Shown here: one piece after another, positions 8,126 through 16,935 of the stretch
How the letters are laid out: each line of letters starts with the position of its first letter
Numbering within the stretch: the stretch's first letter is position 1
Notes under the pieces: model-generated
Database searches by the model: none
Told to the model about the DNA's origin: nothing
The model's input: only the letters and a program-made list of their open reading frames with translations
Position numbers and translations under genes: made by a program
Source: Streptomyces fagopyri
Lineage (GTDB): Bacteria > Actinomycetota > Actinomycetes > Streptomycetales > Streptomycetaceae
DNA length: 64,000 nt
Direction of reading: 5' to 3'
Assembly: GCF_009498275.1 (NCBI RefSeq)
Contig: NZ_CP045643.1
Location: 8,804,001 to 8,868,000, forward strand

Positions 8126-9247
8126 TCAGCGAAGCAGACCCTCCAAGAGGTCGCTGCCGAGCCGGGCCACGACGGTGACGTCCAGTTGATGCAGCACGTA
8201 CCGCCCGCGGCGCCGGGTAGTGAGCAGGCCTGCCTTCTTCAGTACCGCCAGGTGTCTCGACACCTCGGGCGCGGTCAAGTCCATGGAGTGCGCAAGTTCG
8301 CCGGTGGTGGAGGCACTGCGGGCGAGCTGACGGCAAAGTCGCAGCCGCAAGGGGTGGGACAGTGCCGTCATCCGCGACGCCAACTGCTCGACTGCGGGCG
8401 GGGACGCCAGTTCCGGGAACCTGACTGGATAGTGCAGAACCGGTTGCCAGCCATATCGGTGCAGGACACCGAGATGAGGCCAGCCCACGCTTGTCGGAAT
8501 GAACAGCAAGCCGCCATCTCCTGTGACGGTCCGCCCCCTGTCGAGCTTGTCCACGGTGATACAGGTACCGGCCTTGTCCAAGACGGCCACCGGAGAGACA
8601 GCAGAGAGCGCCCCGGAAAGGCCCTCCCGATGCAGAAGCTCGGTCTTGCGGCGGGCATCGGCCGTCAGCTGCTGACTCAGGCGAACCCACATCTGGGCGT
8701 AGAAGGCCGAATCGCATTCCTCCACGAACTGCCGAAACCGGGCCCGGATACGCGGCGGGTCGGACAGTAGTTGCTCGCTGAACCGGAACTGTCGCGGCCC
8801 ACGAGAAGCCGCGAGCTCCAAGGCACGCCGCCGTAGAACGGGATCACCGAGCAGCGCGGGCCCCGGTGCCCCGTAGGACGCGGCGTACGTGAACTCCAGT
8901 GCCGTGTCCACGAACTGTTCGTCGCTGAGCCTGTCCAGCAGGTCCAACTCTTCAGCGATGGTCCTACCGGGGCGGGTGCGACGGCCCGGAATTCCAGCAA
9001 ACGGCATAAAAATGTCAGAAGGCGAACCTCGCCACAAGAAGTCGGCCTCGCTCATCTGGTCGGCCAAATGTGGGGCGAGGGTGGCGGTCACGCCCGTCGC
9101 CCAGGCGTGGAGGCCGGGGTGATGGTCGAGTTCGGACAGTGCATGCAGCGCCATGCCGAGTTCCGCCAGCGGAGAAGGAACGACGGCGACCCTCTCCTGT
9201 TTTAGTCCGGTGATGTCGATATGCACGCTCACGCCCACAGTGTGCAT
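8126..9247 (-). CDS. DUF5937/ArsR-type winged-helix transcriptional regulator (373 aa)
   Basis: The N-terminal ~280 residues match the DUF5937 pattern (VHIDITGLKQERVAVVPSPL, AELGMALHALSELDHHPGLH). The C-terminal ~85 residues are an ArsR winged helix: LSHPLRLRLCRQL, ASTTGELAHSMDLTAPEVSR and HLAVLKKAGLLTTRRRGRYV. These proteins are predicted DNA-binding repressors whose N-terminal domain probably senses an unknown ligand. ATG 9247 has GGAGG 4 nt upstream; the family usually starts near GTG 9232. Its left neighbours are hypothetical genes on the other strand. Confidence 0.8.
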   Translation of the reverse strand: MHTVGVSVHIDITGLKQERVAVVPSPLAELGMALHALSELDHHPGLHAWATGVTATLAPHLADQMSEADFLWRGSPSDIFMPFAGIPGRRTRPGRTIAEELDLLDRLSDEQFVDTALEFTYAASYGAPGPALLGDPVLRRRALELAASRGPRQFRFSEQLLSDPPRIRARFRQFVEECDSAFYAQMWVRLSQQLTADARRKTELLHREGLSGALSAVSPVAVLDKAGTCITVDKLDRGRTVTGDGGLLFIPTSVGWPHLGVLHRYGWQPVLHYPVRFPELASPPAVEQLASRMTALSHPLRLRLCRQLARSASTTGELAHSMDLTAPEVSRHLAVLKKAGLLTTRRRGRYVLHQLDVTVVARLGSDLLEGLLR

Positions 9248-9347
9248 CCCGCCTCCGACCAGGAGGACACTCCGTGCGCCGATGGTCCCGACAGGAGCGG
9301 GGATCCATCAGGTTCCATCTGTTCTGAGCCGCACCAGGAGACGCCCA

Positions 9348-9692
9348 GTGACGTATATAGACCCCGAGGGCCGAGCCAAGGCTGAAGTGCACGGTCACCC
9401 ATATGCTGCGGAGGAAGTCATCGCCGCTGGGTACGACCTGGCAGGCCGCGTCTGCCGAGAGCTCCGCCGCGCCGGCCTTCCTGCCGATGTCGAGCACCCG
9501 GGCACGCAGAGAGAGCCCGGCGTCTGGGTGGAAGTCGACAGCATGGGGGAGTACGCCGGAGGCCTCTGCGTCCGCTGGAACGCCCCAGAACTGGGAGAGG
9601 CCGGTATGCGGGCAGTGACAGAACGGCAGGACCCGGCAGCGCCGGAGTGGAAGCGCTACACCGAGGTCGTCCTCCTCCCAACATGCTCTTGA
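9348..9692 (+). pseudogene. hypothetical gene truncated by an IS scar
   Basis: GTG 9348 follows AGGAG. The product begins VTYIDPEGRAKAEVHGHPYA and contains YDLAGRVCRELRRAGLPADV and GGLCVRWNAPELGEAGM. The last residues (PTCS-stop) are encoded by a 35-bp IS701 end remnant at 9677-9711, so the natural C-terminus is lost. No function recognised; the N-terminal 110 residues could still be expressed. Confidence 0.55.
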
Positions 9693-9711
9693 TCAGCGCA
9701 AACCGAAAGAC
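9677..9711. mobile_element. 35-bp IS701 terminal scar
   Basis: The sequence CCCAACATGCTCTTGATCAG and the next 15 bases are identical to the inner part of the IS701 left end (compare 6018-6052 reversed, and 23262-23300). Both the outermost 14 bases of the repeat and the rest of the element are gone. The scar separates two broken genes. Confidence 0.8.
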
Positions 9712-9977
9712 GCCGCATCAGGTCCTACGGCAAGGTTCAAGCGTGCTTCAACGTCAAGGGAAACCATCTGTACCAGGGCTGTACGATCCAATTCCTCCAG
9801 CGCGTCGGCGGTATCGGGCACGACAAGATTTTGTGGTCGAAGACCTACTGGGGTGCGAAACACAAGACGTGCACTCCGTGGAAGTCGGCGGGCCACGACA
9901 AGGTTTGGGTGAAGATTTGGTATGACAAATTCCCCCACTCGCGTGCCGCCGCGCAAGTCTGGATTTACAACCCATGA
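9712..9977 (+). pseudogene. C-terminal remnant of a secreted-type protein
   Basis: A frame in phase from the scar reads RSYGKVQACFNVKGNHLYQG then CTIQFLQRVGG, KTYWGAKHKTCTPW and VWIYNP-stop. It has Cys pairs and Trp/Tyr-rich strands like small secreted Streptomyces proteins. It has no start codon or signal peptide because the IS deletion removed the 5' part. Codon third positions are less G/C-biased than in neighbours. Confidence 0.5.
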
Positions 9978-10030
9978 CGCCCCAAGCTGCACCTCAGAGG
10001 TGACGTAGCTTCGACAGCGGACCGCTGTGA

Positions 10031-10450
10031 TCATGTGGCGTTGTCGAGATGCTGCTGATCATTCCAAGGCCGCGAGGGTGAGTCTGCTGCACGACGTTCT
10101 TCGCGTCGAATCCCTGCGTCGTAGCCGGCGTCCAGCACGATCAGGATCGCCGGATCGTTCTGGACCCACCGGCCTGCGGCGATGAGCCGCTCGACGACCT
10201 TGCGGACCTCGGCGGTGATGGCTGCGCGCCGGGGTGAGCCGGACCGCGTCCAGGAGGGCGGTCCAGGCGGTACGGCCGGTCCCCAGGGCGGCGACGACCG
10301 AGAAGGGCCAGCCGGGTGGTGCGTGGCGCTGTCGCGGCCGTAGGTGTGACGCAGCGAGCGGTCCGGCACGGTTCCGGTGTCGGGCCGCAGCCACGGCGAG
10401 ACATCGCCGGCCAGGACCAGCCGACCATCTGCCCCAGATGCCGGGCCTGC
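10031..10450 (-). pseudogene. transposase fragment with frameshifts
   Basis: Reading the minus strand through two or three frames gives DVSPWLRPDT, RSLRHTYGRDS, GWPFSVVAALGTGRTAWTAL, VRKVVERLIAAGRWVQNDPA and ILIVLDAGYDA. This resembles the central part of a DDE transposase common in Streptomyces (SWLRPDA, YSFVAALETGRTSWTA, ILIVxDxGYD). Both ends are missing. Confidence 0.55.
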
Positions 10451-10465
10451 TGTGAGCGGAGGGGC

Positions 10466-11146
10466 TCAGCGCAGCCGTCGCGCATGCAGCACCAGGTCGT
10501 CGGCATGGTGCACGCCGGCGCCGCCGTCGGGTGCCACGCGTGGTCGCTGCTCGTTCACCTCCACCTTCCAGTCGTCGGTGAGCTGGGCGGCGACCATCGA
10601 GGGCCAGACGTAGTCGGCCGGGTCGAAGCCGCTGTCGTGCGCCTGCTGGGTGTCCATCCCCGCGTGGTGTACGAGCAGCAGCACGCCGCCGGGCGCGACG
10701 GCCGCGAGCAGTGCTCGCTCGGCTGCGGCGTCGGGGGTGCGCAGCAGGGCTGGATACTGCGCGGAGACCAGGTCGAAGGAGGCCGGCGGGAGCGCCGCTT
10801 CCGTCAGCGCGGCATGTATCCAGCGGACGGCGACGCCTGCGTCCCGCGCGTGCCCGGCCGCCCGCTCCAACGCCACGCCCGAAACCTCGAGCGCGGTCAC
10901 GTCCCAGCCGCCGCGCGCGAGCCATACGGCGTCCGCGCCCTCGCCGCAGCCGACGTCGAGCACCCGTCCAGGCGTGAGCCCGGCGACCTCGGTCACGAGC
11001 GCACCGTTGGGCTGGCCGCTCCACAACTGTTGTCGGTCGGCGTATCGGTTATCCCACTCCGCCCGCACCGCGGGGTCTCCGACGTATCCGTCGCCAGGCA
11101 AAGAAGTGTCAGACACGGGCGATCCCGCCGTGATGTTGTCGGTCAT
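10466..11146 (-). CDS. class I SAM-dependent methyltransferase
   Basis: The protein has motif I VLDVGCGEGADAVWLA, an acidic end of strand 2 (VTALEVSGVALERA), and FDLVSAQYPALL with LLAAVAPGGVLLLVHHAG, the usual Rossmann methyltransferase order. It is TehB-like in size (226 aa). The substrate cannot be inferred. ATG 11146 (MTDNITAGSPVSD) is favoured over the GTG 33 codons earlier; a GTG 12 codons later is also possible. The transposase fragment lies immediately downstream. Confidence 0.75.
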   Translation of the reverse strand: MTDNITAGSPVSDTSLPGDGYVGDPAVRAEWDNRYADRQQLWSGQPNGALVTEVAGLTPGRVLDVGCGEGADAVWLARGGWDVTALEVSGVALERAAGHARDAGVAVRWIHAALTEAALPPASFDLVSAQYPALLRTPDAAAERALLAAVAPGGVLLLVHHAGMDTQQAHDSGFDPADYVWPSMVAAQLTDDWKVEVNEQRPRVAPDGGAGVHHADDLVLHARRLR

Positions 11147-11395
11147 GGGCCCAACGTCACCCAACGCGGCCCGGTCACGCCACTCCTGTTGCCGCTCCGG
11201 CAAAACGGTGTCCAAGGGGCGAGGATCAGCCGGACGTAGTCGCACTGGACGTCATCGCAACAGACTGGCCGACCTGCGCAGATCAATCTTCGGTGGCAAT
11301 CGGGCAAGGTTCGCTGTCACAGGCGGTGGGGTGCGCGTGACATACCTGCACGGGATGGTGTCCTTGGCCACGGAACTTGACCGGTGGCTGGTGAC

Positions 11396-11755
11396 TCACT
11401 CTTCCAGCGACGACGGCCAGACATACCCGAAGGCTTCGGCGCACTCTCGATAGCCGCCGAGAACCACCGCGCCGTTCAGGGGGTGCGGGCGCCGGACGGC
11501 AGCGACGATACGTTCGGCCTGGAACTCGGGGCTCTCCTCAGTCACCGCGAACCCGATCTTCAACTGGATGAAGGGATCGGCGCTCTCACGCGGAACATGG
11601 AGGGAGACAAGGACCTGTCCAGGGTCCGAGTCCCACACTGAGACCCAGAACGTGTCACTGTTCCATGCGGCCAGGGGATTCGGCACGATGAGCAACTGCT
11701 GATGCACCAGGTCAGCGACATCCCACGCCAGCGAAGGCCGCTCTGCCAGAGCCAC
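11396..11755 (-). CDS. hypothetical protein (119 aa)
   Basis: GTG 11755 has AAGGGGAG about 4 nt upstream, a strong site. The product contains WDVADLVHQQLLIVPNPLAA, FWVSVWDSDPGQVLVSLHVP and ends ECAEAFGYVWPSSLEE. The pattern suggests a small alpha/beta domain. No recognised family. It is monocistronic between two plus-strand short ORFs. Confidence 0.6.
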   Translation of the reverse strand: MALAERPSLAWDVADLVHQQLLIVPNPLAAWNSDTFWVSVWDSDPGQVLVSLHVPRESADPFIQLKIGFAVTEESPEFQAERIVAAVRRPHPLNGAVVLGGYRECAEAFGYVWPSSLEE

Positions 11756-12081
11756 AGTGCTCCCCTTATTCGAACCTGCACGCCCCGGCCTGGAGCGCAC
11801 ACGTGCCGCGAACATGATCGACCGCATCCTACCGACGTGGCGGCTGGTCACGCGGGCGAGTGCCTGAGCCGTCAAACCTCAGCGTCAAGGACAGCGACCT
11901 CGCGCAAAGGCAAATCGCCGAGCCACCGGCGTCTCACTCAATCCAGTCCGCGCAGGTCAACACGATCCGGTCGACAAACTTCGTTGCGACCAGTCAGGGA
12001 TGGTGAGGTTCCGACAACCAGGGAGTGTTCTATTCCCTGTTCGAGGCGGTGAGTGTTCGCCGCCCGGATGAGGACACAGCG

Positions 12082-12219
12082 ATGACGACCCCAGCGCCCC
12101 GGGTATCGGAGCCGGATCCCAGCACGATGCACCGCGCCGGTTCCCAGATCGGCCTGTGTGCGGGGTGCCAGCGGCAGACGTGGCGCTACGGTCCGGGGCG
12201 CCTCCCATTGTGTACCTGA
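12082..12219 (+). CDS. possible small CxxC protein (45 aa)
   Basis: ATG 12082 opens a frame ending LCAGCQRQTWRYGPGRLPLC-T. The CxxC followed by WRYGPGG/R and a C-terminal Cys resembles half of a small zinc-binding protein. The upstream frame also stays open to 12025. Weak ribosome-binding site. It may be truncated. Confidence 0.3.
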   Translation: MTTPAPRVSEPDPSTMHRAGSQIGLCAGCQRQTWRYGPGRLPLCT

Positions 12220-12682
12220 TGCATGACGGATCAGCAGGCCCAGTGGGGTTCCGCGGTCCGTTTCAAGAGCACACGCCCGTAGCCGCACGCGACCACTTCC
12301 CGCGTCACCGGACGCCGTGACGGCGGGGGAACATCTGCAGCCCTGCGCGGGTTACAACAGGCGTGGTTGTGAAGGGGACAGTGTCCCCGGGCCTCACCTC
12401 CAGCCCATGAGGACGATCGTTCGGCTGAAGCCTCATGGAGCCTTTCGCCGCGTAGGCGACCGCCCTTCACGACCATGCACAACGACAGCCCCGGCCGGGA
12501 CCGACACCGGCCGGGGCTGCTTGCCTCTCGGTCACGCGGATTCTGTGGGGCGCGCCGGGGTGTCGGTGATCGCACGGCTGCCTCGATGGCTCACCAGGGC
12601 CCCGCTGTAGATCATCTGCTCGGGTGAGAGTGCGCGCGGCGGCACTCGTAACCTCAGCAGTGAGCCGAGCGAGAGGTATGAC
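12220..12682. other. intergenic region, palindromes only
   Basis: No gene is supported. It contains a short perfect palindrome GGGGACAGTGTCCCC at 12374-12388 and the strong hairpin at 12489-12521 listed separately. Confidence 0.5.
12489..12521. terminator. hairpin, probable terminator
   Basis: AGCCCCGGCCGG and CCGGCCGGGGCT form a perfect 12-bp stem around a 9-nt loop. It lies between convergent transcription directions and has no T-run, as is usual in Streptomyces. Confidence 0.6.
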
Positions 12683-13402
12683 GTGGACTTCCCTGAACCT
12701 GGTCTTGCGGCGGAACTGGTGGGCGCCATTCACGCCGGGGACATCGGCGCTGTCCGGCGACTGATCTCCGACACACCTGAGCTCGGCACGGGCCCTCTCG
12801 GTGGCCCCTTCAAGTCCCGCACCGCGCTGCATGTGGTGGCCGACTGGCCCGGCTACTACCCGGGCGGCCCGCAGATGGTGCGGTTGCTTGTGGTCGGCGG
12901 CGCCGATCCCAGCGCCCGCGGCGCCGGCGGTGAGAGCCCGCTGCACTGGGCGGCCGGCAGCGACGACGTCGATGTCGCGGCAGCCCTCATCGACTGCGGT
13001 GCTGACATCGAAGCGCCGGACGGCTCCATCGGTACCCCGCTCGACAACGCCATCGGCTACGCCTGCTGGCGCGTCGCAGCCCTGCTCGCCGCCCGGGGGG
13101 CCCGGGTCGACAAGCTGTGGCACGCCGCCGCGCTCGGCATGCTGGATCGCCTCCAGGAACTGCTCGACGCGGCCAACCCCACCCCGCTGGAGGTGTCCCA
13201 GGCGTTCTGGCATGCCTGCTGCGCCGGACAGCGGCGGGCAGCCGAACACCTCATGGCCCGCGGCGCGGACCTGAACTGGGTGCCCGACTACGCCGAGGGC
13301 ACCGCACTCGACGCCGCCAGAGGGCGCGGCACCGGCAGGGACGACGTGATCGGGTGGCTTGAGGAGCAGGGCGCCCGGCAGGCGAATCCCGAGCGCAGCT
13401 GA
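12683..13402 (+). CDS. ankyrin-repeat protein (239 aa)
   Basis: GTG 12683 follows GAGAGG. The product has several degenerate ankyrin repeats: LVGAIHAGDIGAVRRLISDT, TALHVVADWPGYY, MVRLLVVGGADPSARGAGGE, SPLHWAAGSDDVDVAAALID, CGADIEAPDGSIGTPLDNAI and HLMARGADLNWVPDY. No signal peptide or catalytic domain. These proteins bind other proteins; the partner is unknown. The nearest genes do not suggest one. Confidence 0.8.
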   Translation: MDFPEPGLAAELVGAIHAGDIGAVRRLISDTPELGTGPLGGPFKSRTALHVVADWPGYYPGGPQMVRLLVVGGADPSARGAGGESPLHWAAGSDDVDVAAALIDCGADIEAPDGSIGTPLDNAIGYACWRVAALLAARGARVDKLWHAAALGMLDRLQELLDAANPTPLEVSQAFWHACCAGQRRAAEHLMARGADLNWVPDYAEGTALDAARGRGTGRDDVIGWLEEQGARQANPERS

Positions 13403-13519
13403 CAGTTCGGGACGCGCGAGGACACGTCTCGTCAGCCTGGGACCTGACGGCGGCCACGGCTTCAAGTTCCTCTGCCAGGACGGGTTGCCCGAGGGCATGG
13501 AATGACGGAGTCCGGCTTG

Positions 13520-13912
13520 CTACACAGCGCGCGGTCCGCCGGCCGTGGGGGTCAGACGCCCGGGGCGGCCCGAACTGGGCATCGACGCTGTCGCGGTCGC
13601 CCGCGGTGTCCGTCGGGCCAGTGCGCGCCGCAGGTCGGTGATGCTCGGTGCTCCTTCGTGGTGGCCGTCCGGCGTCCGGTACAGGCGGCACGACAGGGAA
13701 GCGGGGGCGTGGGCGCCGGGCACGGCGAAGGGGTCTGTGCCGTCGATGAGGACCGTGGGTGATCCGGTCATCCCGAGCCGCGTGGCCTGCTCCGGATCGT
13801 CGACTTCGATCAGTTCCACCGCCGCGCTGCGGCCGTCGAGCGCGCGGGCGAGCCGTTTCCGGACCACCTGCGCGTTGGGGCAGTCGGGCATGGTCAGCAC
13901 GGTGATCCGCAC
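13520..13912 (-). CDS. thioredoxin-fold family protein, MerR-controlled (130 aa)
   Basis: GTG 13912 lies 7 nt after GGAGGAC. The product starts VRITVLTMPDCPNAQVVRKR and continues ELIEVDDPEQATRLGMTGSP, TVLIDGTDPFAVPG and LSCRLYRTPDG, the pattern of a small thioredoxin-like protein found near mercury/organomercurial genes. The active site has a single Cys (PDCP) rather than CxxC. It is transcribed away from the broken merR gene, and its promoter has the MerR geometry described at 13947-13978. The C-terminal 30 residues are low complexity. Confidence 0.7.
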   Translation of the reverse strand: MRITVLTMPDCPNAQVVRKRLARALDGRSAAVELIEVDDPEQATRLGMTGSPTVLIDGTDPFAVPGAHAPASLSCRLYRTPDGHHEGAPSITDLRRALARRTPRATATASMPSSGRPGRLTPTAGGPRAV

Positions 13913-13946
13913 AGAGCGTCCTCCCAGCTCACAGGGCTTTGTACTG

Positions 13947-13978
13947 ACCGTAGACCTTCCAGCGTGGTGGAAGGTCAA
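13947..13978 (-). promoter_or_regulatory. MerR-type promoter/operator
   Basis: On the minus strand -35 TTGACC (13978-13973) and -10 TACGGT (13952-13947) are separated by 20 bp. The spacer contains the dyad GACCTTCCA-N6-TGGAAGGTC (13953-13976). An overlong spacer carrying a dyad is the signature of promoters twisted open by MerR-family activators. It drives the thioredoxin-fold gene; merR itself lies divergently 17 bp away. Confidence 0.8.
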
Positions 13979-13995
13979 GGCGTGCGCTGGCAGAT

Positions 13996-14401
13996 ATGCG
14001 CATCGGTGATCTGGCCGCCGTGAGCGGACTGACGGCCAAGACTCTCCGCTTCTACGAGCAGGCCGGCCTGCTGCCCGCTCCGCCCCGTACTTCCGCGGGC
14101 TACCGGGACTACCCGGAGAAGTCTGTCTCGCGGCTGTCCTTCGTTCGTGAGGCGCAGCGCGCCGGGCTTACCCTCGCGGGAGATCCGCGGTGTCCTGGCT
14201 GTTCGGGATTCCGGTCAGGCGCCGTGCACGCACGTTGCGGATCTGATCGACGAGCACCTGGCGGACATCGAGCGGCGTTTGGCCGAGCTGCGCGCGACGC
14301 GCACGGTCCTGCGTGATCTGGCCCGGCGGGCGGCGGCGACCGACCCGGCCACGTGCGCTCAGGGCAGCATCTGCACCATCGTCACGAGGGCTTCTTCCTG
14401 A
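13996..14401 (+). pseudogene. MerR-family metal regulator, frameshifted
   Basis: ATG 13996 starts MRIGDLAAVSGLTAKTLRFY with YEQAGLLPAPPRTSAGYRDY, a canonical MerR DNA-binding domain. At about 14177 the frame shifts: the expected LREIRGVLAVRDSGQAPCTH continues one frame over as far as 14401, with the dimerisation helix (DEHLADIERRLAELRATRTV) and a Cys-containing tail DPATCAQGSICTIV. Removing one C from ACCCTCGCGG restores the whole protein. The C-terminal end overlaps the truncated MFS gene. Confidence 0.75.
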
Positions 14402-15030
14402 TCGGGGGCCGGGGGTGCTGTGGGCCATGGTCCTTTGAGGGCGATGGCGTGGGCGGGGATGGTGATGGCGGCCAGGAGGAGGGCGAGGGCGGTGTACGTC
14501 GCTCTCCAGGAGAGGTGGTCGGTGAGGGCTGCGGTGGTGGGGGCGAAGACGGTGGAGGCGAGGCCGCCGGCGAGGGTTACGACGGTCAGGGCGCGGACGT
14601 GGTCGGGGGCGTACCAGCGGGTGAGGGCGGCGAAGGCGGGCGGGTAGAAGGTGGCGGCCATCGTGGCTCCGGCGAGCAGCCAGCCCGCGGTGAAGACGGC
14701 CAGGTCGGGTGCGGCCGCCACGATGAGGAGGCTGAGTGCGCCGAGGAGGGAGCCGGCTGTCATCACGGTGCGCGGTCCGTGGCGGTCGATGATCCGGCAG
14801 ACGCGGATTCCGGCGAGGGCGGAGACCAGCAGCGCGGCGGAGAACGATGCGGTGGTGGCGCCGGTGGGCCAGCCGGTGGCGGCGGTGATCTGGGGGTTCA
14901 GGACGGGGAAGGCGTAGTAGAGGATGCCCCAGCTGGTGATCTGGGTGGCGCACAGCGCAGGCAGCGCGGCGCGGGGCCGTGACCGGACCCCCGTCACGGT
15001 TACGGCCCCGCTGGTGTGGAGTTCGGTCAT
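14359..15030 (-). pseudogene. MFS transporter, N-terminal half only (223 aa)
   Basis: The ORF starts MTELHTSGAVTVTGVRSRPR and has about six transmembrane helices (QITSWGILYYAFPVLNPQIT, ASFSAALLVSALAGIRV, VMTAGSLLGALSLLIVAA, and others) with the motif-A like RIIDRHGPRTVM. Full MFS proteins have 12 helices and about 400 residues, so the C-terminal half is missing. The last codons run into the MerR tail, suggesting a deletion junction. It heads away from the arsI-like gene and its stop is 8 bp from nothing else on that strand. Confidence 0.6.
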
Positions 15031-15037
15031 CGGCGGA

Positions 15038-15493
15038 TCAGCAGCAGCCGCCCTCGGGAGCCGCTGTCGCTTCCGTCGCGGCGGGTGCCGTGCAGCAGGT
15101 GCTGCCTGGCTGTTCGGCGAGGGAGTCGGCGTCGGCCTTGACGACGTAGACCTCCCACGGTTCCTGGCCGGGGCCGTGGACCCACACCTTGTCCTGCACG
15201 GCGTAGCAGCAGGTGGTGTCGTTCTCCACGTCCGTCACGAGGCCCTGGTTCGCGAGGCGGGTGGTGGCCGCGTGGACGGCTTCGGTGGATTCGACTTCGA
15301 CGCCGAGGTGGTCCATCCGCGTGGCCTCGCCCGCGGTGCCTTCGATCAGGACGAGCTTGAGCGGGGGCTCTGTGATGGCGAAGTTGGCGTAGCCGTCGCG
15401 GAGTTTGGCGGGTTCGGTGGCGAACAGCTTGCTGTAGAAGGCGATGGACGCGGCGAGGTCGGGGACGCGCAGGGCGAGCTGTACGCGGGGCAT
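15038..15493 (-). CDS. arsI: ArsI/CadI-like VOC-fold metalloenzyme (151 aa)
   Basis: ATG 15493 has GGAGGACC 6 nt upstream. The product MPRVQLALRVPDLAASIAFY has the paired beta-alpha-beta VOC fold: FYSKLFATEPAKLRDGYANF, LVLIEGTAGEATRMDHLGVE, DTTCCYAVQDKVWVHGPGQE and PWEVYVVKADA. The adjacent Cys pair TCCY and metal ligands match ArsI C-As lyases and CadI proteins, which cleave methylarsenite or bind metals. The tail is Cys rich (STCCTAP and GGCC at the end). It is downstream of the flavin oxidoreductase in the same direction, so both are probably under ArsR1 control. Confidence 0.8.
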   Translation of the reverse strand: MPRVQLALRVPDLAASIAFYSKLFATEPAKLRDGYANFAITEPPLKLVLIEGTAGEATRMDHLGVEVESTEAVHAATTRLANQGLVTDVENDTTCCYAVQDKVWVHGPGQEPWEVYVVKADADSLAEQPGSTCCTAPAATEATAAPEGGCC

Positions 15494-15564
15494 GACGGTC
15501 CTCCTGCGGTAGAGGGTGGTGGCGCTGCGGCCGGTGGAAACCGGGGCGCCGGTGCAGGGACGGC

Positions 15565-16935
15565 TCAGCAGCACCCGCCGGACGAGGACCCCTCGCGGGC
15601 GGCGGCGGTGACGCCGATCTGGACGAGCTGGGGTGCCGGAGCGCAGCAGCCTTCCTGGTCGTCCGCTCCGGCGGCCGGGGTGCCCGCGAGGCCGCTGCCG
15701 CTGCACACGCCGGTCTCCGGGAGGATGAGTTCGACGCGGTCGGCGGCTTCGAGGTCGCCTGCGATGGCGGCGGTCACGGAGCGGACCTGCTCGTAGCCGG
15801 TCATGGCGAGGAAGGTGGGGGCGCGGCCGTAGGACTTCATGCCGACCAGGTAGATGTCCCCTTCGGGGTGGGACAGTTCGCGGTGGCCGTGCGGGTAGAC
15901 GGTGCCGCAGGAGTGCTGGTTGGGGTCGATGAGCGGGGCCAGCGCGACCGGTGCCTGGAGGCGTTCGTCCAGGCCGAGGCGGATCTCGGAGAGGAAGCCG
16001 AGGTCGGGGCGCAGGCCGGTCAGCACGATCACCTCGTCGACCGGGTCGAGACGGCGGCCGTCCTCACCCGTCAGCACGAGGCGGCCGTCGGTGTCGCGGG
16101 CGATGGCTTCGGTGCGGAACCCGGTGACCGCGTCCGCGTGCCCGTTGTCGACGGCGGCCTTCGCGGCGAGCCCGAGGGCGCCGCGGGCGGGGAGTTCGTC
16201 GGCTTCGCCGCCGCCGAAGGTCGAGGCGCTGATGCCGCGGCGCACAATCCACACGGCGTGCGTACCGGGCTCATCACGCGCGAGGTCGGCGAGGCCGGCG
16301 AGCGCGGTGAAGGCGGAGGCGCCGGAGCCGATGACGGCGGTGCGCTTGCCCGCGTAGCGGGCCCGTACGGCCGGGTCGCCCAGGTCGGGCACGCGGTAGG
16401 TGACGTGGTCGATTGCCGCCTTCTCCCCGAGGGCGGGCAGGCCGCCGGCTCCGGCCGGGCTGGGCGCCGTCCAGGTACCGGAGGCGTCGATGACCGTGCG
16501 GGCGACCACGCGCTGCTCGCCGCCGTCGGCGGTGGTGAAGTGCACGGCGAAGGGCTGCTTGTCCCGGTCGGTGTCGACGACGCGATCGCGTCCGGCGCGC
16601 GAGACGCCGGTGACCCTCGCGCCGAACCGCACACGTTCGCCCAGGATGTCGGCCAGGGGCTGGAGGTAGAACTCGGCCCAGTCGGCGCCCGAGGGGTAGG
16701 TGGCCGCGTCGGGCCTGGTCCAGCCGGTCGGCGCGAGGAGCTTTTCCGCGGCCGGGTCGGTGACCTCGCCCCAGGTGGAGAACAGCCGGACGTGGCCCCA
16801 CTCCCGTACCGCGGCCGCCGCTGCCGGTCCGGCTTCCAGGACCAGGGGCTCGATGCCGCGTTCCACGAGGTGGGCCGCGGCGGCCAGCCCGGCCGGTCCG
16901 GCTCCGATGACAACGACGGGAAGCTGGTCGCTCAT
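15565..16935 (-). CDS. FAD/NAD(P)-dependent oxidoreductase of the arsenic island (456 aa)
   Basis: The N-terminus is an FAD-binding Rossmann motif VVVIGAGPAGLAAAAHLVER. A second nucleotide-binding motif AVIGSGASAFTALAGLA lies near residue 200. The motif IDASGTW and an ATG-like LTGLRPDL follow as in flavin monooxygenases. The C-terminus carries extra Cys motifs (EGCCAPAP, and SSSGGCC at the end) that could bind arsenite or metal. It starts 245 bp from arsR1 across a shared operator and precedes the arsI-like gene. It probably oxidises an arsenical; the substrate is inferred from context only. Confidence 0.75.
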   Translation of the reverse strand: MSDQLPVVVIGAGPAGLAAAAHLVERGIEPLVLEAGPAAAAAVREWGHVRLFSTWGEVTDPAAEKLLAPTGWTRPDAATYPSGADWAEFYLQPLADILGERVRFGARVTGVSRAGRDRVVDTDRDKQPFAVHFTTADGGEQRVVARTVIDASGTWTAPSPAGAGGLPALGEKAAIDHVTYRVPDLGDPAVRARYAGKRTAVIGSGASAFTALAGLADLARDEPGTHAVWIVRRGISASTFGGGEADELPARGALGLAAKAAVDNGHADAVTGFRTEAIARDTDGRLVLTGEDGRRLDPVDEVIVLTGLRPDLGFLSEIRLGLDERLQAPVALAPLIDPNQHSCGTVYPHGHRELSHPEGDIYLVGMKSYGRAPTFLAMTGYEQVRSVTAAIAGDLEAADRVELILPETGVCSGSGLAGTPAAGADDQEGCCAPAPQLVQIGVTAAAREGSSSGGCC

